NCBI GenBank assembly: GCA_014894735.1
Contig: JADBKX010000075.1
Span: forward strand, 1,595 to 14,814
Direction: 5' to 3'
DNA: 13,220 nucleotides
DNA from: Candidatus Sediminicultor sextus
GTDB taxonomy: Bacteria > Atribacterota > Phoenicimicrobiia > Phoenicimicrobiales > Phoenicimicrobiaceae
The position numbers and the translations under genes are program-made. The notes below the pieces were generated by a model, which saw only the letters and a list, made by a program, of their open reading frames with translations, was not told the DNA's origin and ran no database searches. Shown here piece after piece: positions 7,426-13,220 of this stretch (positions are counted from its first letter, which is position 1; each line of letters starts with the position of its first letter).

Positions 7426-8358
7426 TTACAAACTTTCCGCAATCTGAGAAATTTTCCTTAATCGATGATAAATCCCCGATTTAGTAATTTTAAAATCTAC
7501 TTCCTCAGCTAATTCCTGTAAACTAGCATAAGGTAGATTCTTACGTACCTCAGCTACCAACGATAATCTCGGTGAAATATGCTGCAAACCTATTTTCTTT
7601 TCTATAACATCAATATCGCGTAACTGTTTAGCAGCAGAAAGAACTATTTTATCTAAATTTGCCGTTTCGCAATTAACTAATCTATTTACAATATTTAAGA
7701 CGTCTTTTCTGGCTCTTATATCCTGAAAATATAATAAAGCATTCTGAAGCCCGATTAATCTTAAAAATTCAAATATGCTATCCCCTCTCTTTAAATATGC
7801 TACCCACTTCTTCTTCCAAAAACTTATCCGAGAGTTTAAACCATAATAGTTAAAGAGAGTATGAATAAAATTTGCTTCCCCTTCATTATCTGTGAAAATT
7901 TCTAAGTGATACATCTTTTCCGGATCATTTACAAATCCGTTTACCAAAAAAGCTCCTCTTAAATACGAATCTTTAGAAAAATTTTTATTTAAATTTAATC
8001 TTTTTCCTAAGCTATACTGTTTATGGGGTATAGCTTCATTTTCCCAGCTTAAATTCAGTTCTTTTAAAATTCTCTCAGTTTCTTTTAAAAAAGGAATTTT
8101 AACTTTATAATGTTTTTTTGTATTTGATAAATTTTCTTTTTTAACTGAGGGACAAATTTCAAAAACCCTTTTAATCAATTTATAAGCAGTTCGTGTGGTA
8201 GTAGGGTCTTCTAAAATAATAACTAAATTTTTCTTCTGACCCGATTTAACTATATTTCCTTTTAATTTTATAAATGCCAGTAATTCATCCCTCTGTTCAG
8301 ATATATTCTTGGGAATTATCCTGGCTAATTCAGTTTTTACTCGGTAAGAAAATAACAT
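7426..8358 (-). CDS. whiA: WhiA family DNA-binding protein
   Basis: WhiA proteins join a homing-endonuclease-like (LAGLIDADG) fold to a C-terminal helix-turn-helix. In actinomycetes they regulate sporulation septation; in Bacillus they affect cell division and chromosome segregation. The product is 310 residues. The N-terminal region (about 1-90) is followed by the hallmark YLRGAFLVNGFVNDPEK (132-148) and YHLEI, then LKRGDSIFEFLRLIG (189-203), RLVNCETAN (226-234), and the C-terminal HTH from about 268, ending KSGIYHRLRKI (293-303). The family's usual second-motif glycines (GGSxN) appear as NGFVN. The start ATG has only a weak GAGTGAG-like site. It is 90 bases downstream of rapZ; in Bacillota yvcK normally sits between them and is absent here. 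Family assignment is strong; the target genes are unknown. Confidence 0.94.
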   Translation of the reverse strand: MLFSYRVKTELARIIPKNISEQRDELLAFIKLKGNIVKSGQKKNLVIILEDPTTTRTAYKLIKRVFEICPSVKKENLSNTKKHYKVKIPFLKETERILKELNLSWENEAIPHKQYSLGKRLNLNKNFSKDSYLRGAFLVNGFVNDPEKMYHLEIFTDNEGEANFIHTLFNYYGLNSRISFWKKKWVAYLKRGDSIFEFLRLIGLQNALLYFQDIRARKDVLNIVNRLVNCETANLDKIVLSAAKQLRDIDVIEKKIGLQHISPRLSLVAEVRKNLPYASLQELAEEVDFKITKSGIYHRLRKISQIAESL

Positions 8359-8448
8359 CTCACTCTTTCTGATGAATCGAACCCATTACACTAAATCTTT
8401 ATATATGCTATGGCTCGGTTCTTTTCGCTTTAAGTTTTTAGGTAAATC

Positions 8449-9336
8449 TCATAAGTCACTTTTAATCTTTATTTCTTCTTTATTCATATCTCTGTGTTTC
8501 ACAAATAACTTATATTCTTTCCCCTCTAAATAATTTGCTAAACTATTTATTAAAACCACCGATCTATGTCTGCCCCCGGTGCATCCGAAAGCAATAGACA
8601 GATATGTCTTATCTTCTTTAATATAATAAGGGATTAAATAATTCAATAAATTAAAATAAACTTCTATAAAATGTTGGGTTACAGGAAATTCGGTTACATA
8701 TTTTTCAATCTTCTCGTTGGTTCCCGGCAAATTTTTTAATTTATCTATATAGAAGGGATTGGGAAGAAATCTAACATCGAAGACCATGTCTACATCAACA
8801 GGAATGCCGTATTTATATCCAAAAGAGATCAGGGTTATCTGAATCTCTTGTTCTTTTCCTTTTATAAAATTCCTGATAATTTCATTACTTAATTGTTTGG
8901 GAGTTAAATTAGAAGTATCTATGATTAAGTTAGCTTGTGACCTTAATTCTTTTAATTGTTCTCTCTCTGCTTGTATGTTTTCCAGAATATTGTCTGAAAT
9001 ATTTAGAGGATGTTTTCTCCTGGTTCCGCTAAATCGGTGCATCAACATCTCATCACTTGCTTCTAAAAATAATATCTCCCGATTAATCCCTAATTCTTTT
9101 AAATAATCAAGTGATTCGTATAAATCCTTAAAAAATATCCCTCCTCTTATATCTACCACTAAAGCAATCTTTGACAGTTTCCCCTTTGATTTTAAACAAA
9201 TTTCAGCAAATTTGAGGATCAGCTGGGAAGGGATATTATCTACACAAAAAAACTCAGAATCTTCAAAGCACTTGACCGCTATACTTTTTCCTGCACCAGA
9301 CAGACCGGTAATTATTACAAATCTGGTTGTATCCAA
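8449..9336 (-). CDS. rapZ: RapZ/YvcJ family P-loop nucleotide-binding protein
   Basis: P-loop protein of the RapZ (YvcJ) family. In E. coli, RapZ binds small RNAs and controls glucosamine-6-phosphate synthase; in Bacillus, YvcJ binds and hydrolyses nucleotides. The product is 295 residues, usual for the family. Walker A GLSGAGKS is at 11-18, CVDNIP at 31-36, VDIRGG at 61-66, SGTRRKHPL at 103-111, FGYKYGIPVDVD at 172-183, DVRFLPNPF at 187-195 and GCTGGRHRS at 251-259. The last third is the putative RNA-binding domain. The start is a TTG at 9334-9336: an in-frame TAG lies three codons upstream and AGGAGG sits 12 bases before it, a longer than ideal spacing. It is followed by whiA; yvcK is missing between them. 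The usual partner functions cannot be tested here. Confidence 0.95.
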   Translation of the reverse strand: MDTTRFVIITGLSGAGKSIAVKCFEDSEFFCVDNIPSQLILKFAEICLKSKGKLSKIALVVDIRGGIFFKDLYESLDYLKELGINREILFLEASDEMLMHRFSGTRRKHPLNISDNILENIQAEREQLKELRSQANLIIDTSNLTPKQLSNEIIRNFIKGKEQEIQITLISFGYKYGIPVDVDMVFDVRFLPNPFYIDKLKNLPGTNEKIEKYVTEFPVTQHFIEVYFNLLNYLIPYYIKEDKTYLSIAFGCTGGRHRSVVLINSLANYLEGKEYKLFVKHRDMNKEEIKIKSDL

Positions 9337-9348
9337 TGAATTCTAACG

Positions 9349-9354
9349 CCTCCT
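9349..9354 (-). promoter_or_regulatory. Ribosome binding site for the TTG start of rapZ
   Basis: A full AGGAGG on the minus strand lies 12 bases before the TTG at 9334-9336. An in-frame stop between them (TAG, 9343-9345 as cta) rules out any earlier start. Confidence 0.6.
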
Positions 9355-9379
9355 ATTTAGTCCTTGGTCGGAATTATTT

Positions 9380-9451
9380 AGTTAGCCATTTGGTAGTTTA
9401 CCGGTTACCCAGTCATCCAGTCTACCGGTCACTTTGGTTAATTGGTCTGAC
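9380..9451. repeat. 8-base-period array in the argS-rapZ spacer
   Basis: On the + strand, units of the form RGTYNNCC recur: AGTTAGCC (9380), AGTTTACC (9395), GGTTACCC (9403), AGTCATCC (9411) and AGTCTACC (9419). Looser units starting GGT follow at 9427, 9436 and 9444. The GT pairs are 8 bases apart, with one 9-base step. It lies 66 bases from the heptad array in the same spacer. Between 9452 and 9516 I see only fragments of similar words (AACTAACC) and no gene. Confidence 0.7.
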
Positions 9452-9516
9452 ATTACTTTATCAACTAACCAGAAACCGAGTAACAAATCAATTAAATAGC
9501 CTTCCTTTAGTTCCGA

Positions 9517-9615
9517 ATTTTCTGTTTTCTGTAAACTTGAAACTTGCAACTCGTTACTTATTACTAATTACTCATTACTGTATTTCTGTCCGCTAAACGC
9601 TACCCGCTATACGCT
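9517..9615. repeat. Long drifting 7-base-period array directly after argS
   Basis: Fourteen consecutive + strand units end in CT: at 9522, 9529, 9536, 9543, 9550, 9557, 9564, 9571, 9578, 9586, 9593, 9600, 9607 and 9614 (7-base steps with a single 8-base step). The other five bases drift in blocks: NTTTTCT, then NNAAACT, then NNTTACT (9552-9579), then NNNCGCT (9588-9615). On the minus strand the invariant pair is AG. It starts 3 bases after the argS stop. The core TTACTGTATT (9576-9585) is the reverse complement of 2563-2572. Confidence 0.88.
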
Positions 9616-9618
9616 ATC

Positions 9619-11295
9619 CTACATACTCTCTGGAGCTGAAATCCCTAAAATCTTAAAGGTATTAAATAATACCATCCTGGTACAATCGATTAATATCAAG
9701 CGAGCCTTAGTCAATTCTTTGTCTTCAGTAATTACCCGGTGTACAGTATAATACTTATGGAACGAAGAAGCTAAATCATAAAGATAAGTAGTTAAAAGAT
9801 GTGGTTTCCAGGTTAAAGCGCTCTTTCTAACCACTTCTTTTAAGGAAGATAGTTTTTTAATCAATTCAATCTCTTCCTCTTTATCCAATAAGTGAAGATT
9901 AACTTTTTTGTTTTTATCAATTTTTATTCCTTCTTGTTCGGCTTTTTTTATTATACTACATATCCTCGCATAAGCATACTGAATATAATATACGGGGTTT
10001 TCCATAGATTGAGATTTAGCCACATCAAGATCAAATTCGGTATGACTATCATAACTCCTCATCAAAAAGAAGTAACGCGCCACGTCTTTGCCTACTTCTC
10101 GCATTAAATCTCTTAGAGTAATGAATTCTCCTCCTCGAGTCGACATGCCTACTTCTTTGCCATCTTTTATTAAAGTAACGAACTGCACAATTAACACATC
10201 CAAAAAGTCTTCAGAATAACCCAGGGCTTGTGCCGCTGCTTTCATCCTGTTAATATAACCATGGTGGTCAGCACCCCAGATATCTATTACTTTGTCAAAT
10301 CCCCGTTGATATTTATTTTGATGATAAACAATATCAGAAGCAAAATAAGTGGGGATGTTATTTTCCCGAATGACTACTCTGTCTTTTTCATCACCAAAGA
10401 CAGTGGACTTTAACCAGAGTGCACCTTTTTCCTCATAAAGAAAACCTCTCTGTTGGAGTAATTCAATAACTTCTTGAAGTTTATTCTGCTCATAAAGCGA
10501 TTTTTCACTAAACCAGACATCAAATTCTACCCCAAAATCTTTTAAATCTTTTTTAATTCCTGATAAAATTTTTTTTAAAGTAAACACTTTAAAAAACTCT
10601 TGGGTTTCTTTATCGTCTCTTCCTTTATACTTGTCTTGAAATTTATCTATTATTTCTTTAGCTATATCAAAAATATATTCACCTTTATAGCCATCAGCAG
10701 GAAATTCTCTCTTTTCCTCTAAAAAATTATTGTATCTTACTTGAACTGATTGACCTAATATGTCTATTTGCTTTCCTTGATCATTGATATAATATTCTTT
10801 TTCTACCTCGTACCCTGCTGCTTTTAATATACCGCTTAATGCATCTCCTACTGCTGCACATTTTCCATGACCCACATGTAAGGGACCGGTAGGATTAACG
10901 CTGACAAATTCTACTTGAACCCTCTTCCCTTTACCTAAATTTACTTTACCGTAATTCTCTCCCTGTTCTCTAATTTCATCCAGAATTTTATATAACCAAT
11001 TCTCATTCAACCAAAAATTTATAAAACCTGGTCCGGCAATTTTAACTTTATCTACGATTGTATCCTGGATATCTAAATTGCTTACAATAAGATGAGCAAT
11101 ATCCAAAGGTTTTGACTTCAATTCTCGGGATAATTGCATAGCGATATTAGTGGATAAGTCTCCATGGGATTTATTTTTAGGGATGAGTAATATCATTTTA
11201 GGGATGTCCTTAATCTGAAAATTGTCCTGCCTTATAATTTTTTTTATAGAATCTAACAAAATCTCATTAATTTGATCGGCTAAATCAATTTTCAT
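9619..11295 (-). CDS. argS: Arginyl-tRNA synthetase
   Basis: Class I synthetase that charges tRNA-Arg with arginine in the cytoplasm. It has 558 residues, normal for bacteria. The N-terminal Add-1 domain (about 1-90) contains HGDLSTNIA (44-52), which contacts the tRNA D-loop in homologues. The catalytic domain carries NPTGPLHVGHGK with the HIGH motif as HVGH at 140-143, and the ADHHGY stretch. The KMSKS equivalent reads GMSTRGGEF, a degenerate form of the kind common in ArgRS. The DALR-type anticodon-binding domain fills about 440-558 and ends in the typical LLGISAPE-like GISAPESM. The ATG start has AGAGGA about 9 bases upstream. It lies 45 bases downstream of tRNA-Arg(CCU) on the same strand. 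The stop abuts a repeat array. Confidence 0.97.
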   Translation of the reverse strand: MKIDLADQINEILLDSIKKIIRQDNFQIKDIPKMILLIPKNKSHGDLSTNIAMQLSRELKSKPLDIAHLIVSNLDIQDTIVDKVKIAGPGFINFWLNENWLYKILDEIREQGENYGKVNLGKGKRVQVEFVSVNPTGPLHVGHGKCAAVGDALSGILKAAGYEVEKEYYINDQGKQIDILGQSVQVRYNNFLEEKREFPADGYKGEYIFDIAKEIIDKFQDKYKGRDDKETQEFFKVFTLKKILSGIKKDLKDFGVEFDVWFSEKSLYEQNKLQEVIELLQQRGFLYEEKGALWLKSTVFGDEKDRVVIRENNIPTYFASDIVYHQNKYQRGFDKVIDIWGADHHGYINRMKAAAQALGYSEDFLDVLIVQFVTLIKDGKEVGMSTRGGEFITLRDLMREVGKDVARYFFLMRSYDSHTEFDLDVAKSQSMENPVYYIQYAYARICSIIKKAEQEGIKIDKNKKVNLHLLDKEEEIELIKKLSSLKEVVRKSALTWKPHLLTTYLYDLASSFHKYYTVHRVITEDKELTKARLILIDCTRMVLFNTFKILGISAPESM

Positions 11296-11340
11296 TTAAA
11301 AATCCTCTAATAAGTTTTTTTGGATAAATAATTATAAGTA

Positions 11341-11416
11341 TGGTACGCCCGAGAAGAGTCGAACTTCCAACCAAGGGCTTAGGAAGCCCCTGCTCTATCC
11401 ATTGAGCTACGGGCGC
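11341..11416 (-). tRNA. tRNA-Arg (anticodon CCU)
   Basis: A full 76-base cloverleaf with the CCA end encoded. The acceptor pairs GCGCCCG with CGGGCGT (the first pair is G-U), discriminator A, CCA at 11341-11343. The D-stem is GCTC/GAGC, and the anticodon stem GGGGC/GCCCT holds the loop TTCCTAA, giving anticodon CCU, which reads the Arg codon AGG. The T-arm is GGAAG-TTCGACT-CTTCT. It sits 9 bases after the oppC stop and 45 bases before argS on the same strand, so it is probably processed from a longer transcript. Confidence 0.96.
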
Positions 11417-11425
11417 ATAAGAAGC

Positions 11426-12397
11426 CTATTTCATTCGTGGATCCAAAGCATCGCGTAACCCATCACCCAAAAAATTAAAAGCCATCATGCTGATAGCTAA
11501 GGCTAATCCTGGGTATATAGCTAAATGAGGATAAGAACGAATAGCTTTATATCCTTCTGATATCATCATTCCCCAACTCGGAGTAGGAGGATTTACTCCT
11601 AAACCGATGAAACTCAAAAATGCTTCAAAGGTAATATATCCGGGTATTGCCAGAGTTACTCTTACAATACAGGGACCTATTAAGTTAGGCAATACATGTT
11701 TTAATATTATCTGTAAATTAAAGTTTCCTGTTGCCCGAGCGGCCTCTACAAATTCCTTTTCCCGTAAGGAAAGAGCCATTCCCCGGGCTATTCTGGCCAT
11801 TTCAAGCCAGGCAGTAACCCCTATACCGATAAAGATAAAGAATAGTCCACCAAAAGCTCTATCAACAACATTCAAGTATCCAACAAAAGTCCCGGTAGTA
11901 GCTATGGCAAAAGTAGATTTAAAAAGCACCATCAATAAAATAATTAATAATAAAGTAGGAAAGCCATACATAATATCCACAAAGCGCATCATAATATCAT
12001 CAACTTTCCCCCCATAATATCCCGAAACAACTCCGTAAAACACTCCGATTATAAAAGCAGTAAGAGCCCCAACTATGCCCACGCTCAAGGATATTCTGGT
12101 GCCATAAATAATCCTGCTTAAGAGATCCCTGCCCATAAAATCTGCTCCCAGTAAATATTTGGTACCTGGTTTAGCATAATTATCTAAAAGACTGCCTTCT
12201 GCATAATGATAAGGAGCAATATAAGGAGCAAAAATAGCAAGAGCAAGTAAAACAAGAATGATTATTCCTCCCAGTATGGCCATTTTGTTTTTTAATAATC
12301 TTCGAAAAGCATCTTTCCATAAATTCACTTCAGGTCTTTCATCAATCATTATCTTATCCTTAACTTCATTATCTCTTTCTTTTAAATTAACTTCCAA
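11426..12397 (-). CDS. oppC: Oligopeptide/dipeptide ABC importer permease, OppC type
   Basis: Second membrane subunit of an Opp/Dpp peptide importer. It has 323 residues. A charged cytoplasmic N-terminus (about 1-38) precedes membrane segment 1 (about 40-61). The periplasmic HxLGADxxGRDLLSR-like stretch reads YLLGADFMGRDLLSRIIYGTR. The permease domain with five more membrane segments follows, with the EAA loop EFVEAARATGNFNLQIILKHVLPN that docks the ATPase. The protein ends FNFLGDGLRDALDPRMK, typical of OppC/DppC. An inserted stretch of roughly 25 residues near 160-185 (FAIATTGTFVGYLNVVDRAF) separates two membrane segments. The start is TTG at 12395-12397 with AGGAGG 10 bases upstream. It is 31 bases after oppB. 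The tRNA, not oppD, follows it. Confidence 0.95.
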   Translation of the reverse strand: MEVNLKERDNEVKDKIMIDERPEVNLWKDAFRRLLKNKMAILGGIIILVLLALAIFAPYIAPYHYAEGSLLDNYAKPGTKYLLGADFMGRDLLSRIIYGTRISLSVGIVGALTAFIIGVFYGVVSGYYGGKVDDIMMRFVDIMYGFPTLLLIILLMVLFKSTFAIATTGTFVGYLNVVDRAFGGLFFIFIGIGVTAWLEMARIARGMALSLREKEFVEAARATGNFNLQIILKHVLPNLIGPCIVRVTLAIPGYITFEAFLSFIGLGVNPPTPSWGMMISEGYKAIRSYPHLAIYPGLALAISMMAFNFLGDGLRDALDPRMK

Positions 12398-12407
12398 GAT
12401 TATATAT

Positions 12408-12413
12408 CCTCCT
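12408..12413 (-). promoter_or_regulatory. Ribosome binding site for the TTG start of oppC
   Basis: AGGAGG on the minus strand, 10 bases before the TTG at 12395-12397. The next in-frame ATG (codon 17) has no comparable site. Confidence 0.65.
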
Positions 12414-12428
12414 TATTTTGTAATTATC

Positions 12429-13220
12429 CTAAGTATATTTAATCCGAGGGTCAATCCAGGCATAGGTTAAATCTACTACCAAATTTGCTACAATAATGAG
12501 AACTGCATAAAGTAACATGATACCTAATATGACTGGATAATCGCGGTTAGTAACACTGGTAATAAAATATTTCCCACAACCGGGAATAGCAAAAATTTGC
12601 TCTACAATTAATGAACCGGTAACTAAAGCTGCAAACAAAGGACCAAGAACCGTCACTACCGGAATGAGTGCATTTTTCAAAGCATGATGAATGGTTACAT
12701 TTTTCTCTGAAACTCCTTTTGACCTTGCTGTCCTGATATAGTCTTCTCTGATTACTTGTAACATGCTAGCCCTGGTTAACCTTGCCAGCAGAGCAGCACT
12801 GCCTATACCCAGGGTAAAAGCAGGCAGGATAGCCTGCTGCCAGGTCCCCCACCGAGCGACCGGTAATATATTTAGCTTTAAGGCAAAAAACCAGACCACT
12901 ATAGGCCCTAAGGTCATAGCCGGAACAGAAACTCCCAATAGAGCGAAAAACATACAAAAATAATCTATATAAGAATTTTGTTTTAAAGCAGAAACCATCC
13001 CCAAAGGAATCCCTACCATCATAGCAATAATCATAGCTAAAACACCTAATTGGGCTGAAACAGGAAAATGTTCGCGTATAATATCATTTACCGTTCTGCT
13101 TCGAGAAGAATAAGAGGGACCAAGATCACCATGAAGGGCATTCCAGAGATAATCGGCATATTGTTTCCATAGAGGGTCATCCAAGCCGTAATAAGCCTCT
13201 AAATTGGCAATAATCTCTTG
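12429..13220 (-). CDS. oppB: Oligopeptide/dipeptide ABC importer permease, OppB type (5' end cut by window edge)
   Basis: First membrane subunit of the Opp/Dpp peptide importer. The reading frame is open to the right edge, giving about 263 visible residues; the N-terminus with the first membrane segment is outside. A TTG at 13182-13184 is not the start, because the upstream codons read QEIIANLEAYYG and join LDDPLWKQY, the family's conserved periplasmic stretch (LGLDDPL-Q-). Next come GDLGPSY, several membrane segments, the EAA loop DYIRTARSKGVSEKNVTIHHALKNALIPV, the VEQIFAIPGCGKYF stretch typical of OppB/DppB, and the C-terminus DLTYAWIDPRIKY. It is followed closely by oppC. No substrate-binding protein gene is visible. 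Confidence 0.95.
   Translation of the reverse strand, partial: QEIIANLEAYYGLDDPLWKQYADYLWNALHGDLGPSYSSRSRTVNDIIREHFPVSAQLGVLAMIIAMMVGIPLGMVSALKQNSYIDYFCMFFALLGVSVPAMTLGPIVVWFFALKLNILPVARWGTWQQAILPAFTLGIGSAALLARLTRASMLQVIREDYIRTARSKGVSEKNVTIHHALKNALIPVVTVLGPLFAALVTGSLIVEQIFAIPGCGKYFITSVTNRDYPVILGIMLLYAVLIIVANLVVDLTYAWIDPRIKYT

Noticed and set aside
8371..8386. GGTTCGATTC-like T-loop sequence on the minus strand between rapZ and whiA
   Set aside because: The flanking bases do not form a T-stem, and no anticodon arm or acceptor stem can be built around it, so it is not a tRNA or a tRNA remnant.
9327..9596. An 89-codon + strand open frame over the argS-rapZ spacer
   Set aside because: It overlaps the rapZ start, has no domain-like content, and most of its length is the 7- and 8-base arrays, which happen to lack stops in that frame.
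9380..9615. CRISPR array
   Set aside because: Units are 7 or 8 bases, contiguous and without unique spacers, and no cas genes are present.
11607..12017. A 136-codon + strand open frame
   Set aside because: It is the reverse shadow of the oppC membrane domain; oppC has clear family motifs and a ribosome binding site.

Overview
The window is an AT-rich stretch of bacterial chromosome (roughly one third G+C by eye). Every recognisable gene lies on the minus strand, so transcription runs from high to low coordinates. The set is housekeeping plus peptide and sugar transport: WhiA, RapZ, sigma-54, GAPDH, TIM, SecG, ArgRS, an Opp/Dpp-type peptide ABC importer and a MalK/UgpC-type ATPase. This points to an anaerobic, fermentative heterotroph. 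WhiA and the rpoN-gap-tpi-secG order resemble Bacillota. The AT-richness, the missing yvcK and pgk, and the odd intergenic repeats would also fit a deep lineage such as Atribacterota. I cannot fix the phylum from this sequence.

Layout in transcription order: oppB (3' part only, running off the right edge), oppC, tRNA-Arg(CCU), argS, a 282-base spacer full of short-period repeats, rapZ, whiA, a spacer with a repeat, a MalK/UgpC-type ATPase gene, rpoN, a spacer with a repeat, gap, tpiA, a spacer with a repeat, secG, a short in-frame coding-like tail, oppD, and oppF (running off the left edge). No gene-free stretch exceeds 300 bases; the longest is 9337-9618.

How the genes fit together: oppB/oppC (membrane channel) and oppD/oppF (ATPases) look like two halves of one peptide importer. 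They are separated by about 9.4 kb of co-directional housekeeping genes, and no substrate-binding protein gene is in the window. gap and tpiA are adjacent central-glycolysis genes, but the usual pgk is not between them. rapZ and whiA sit together without yvcK. tRNA-Arg lies just ahead of the gene for its own synthetase.

The most unusual signal is in the spacers. Four of them, each just downstream of a stop codon (argS, whiA, rpoN, tpiA), carry arrays with a strict 7-base period (one with an 8-base period). The word drifts from unit to unit while a dinucleotide, CT on one strand and AG on the other, stays in register in the longer arrays. Two arrays more than 7 kb apart share a ten-base core in opposite orientation. 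The arrays look like one family of intergenic elements, not like terminators, CRISPRs or genes.
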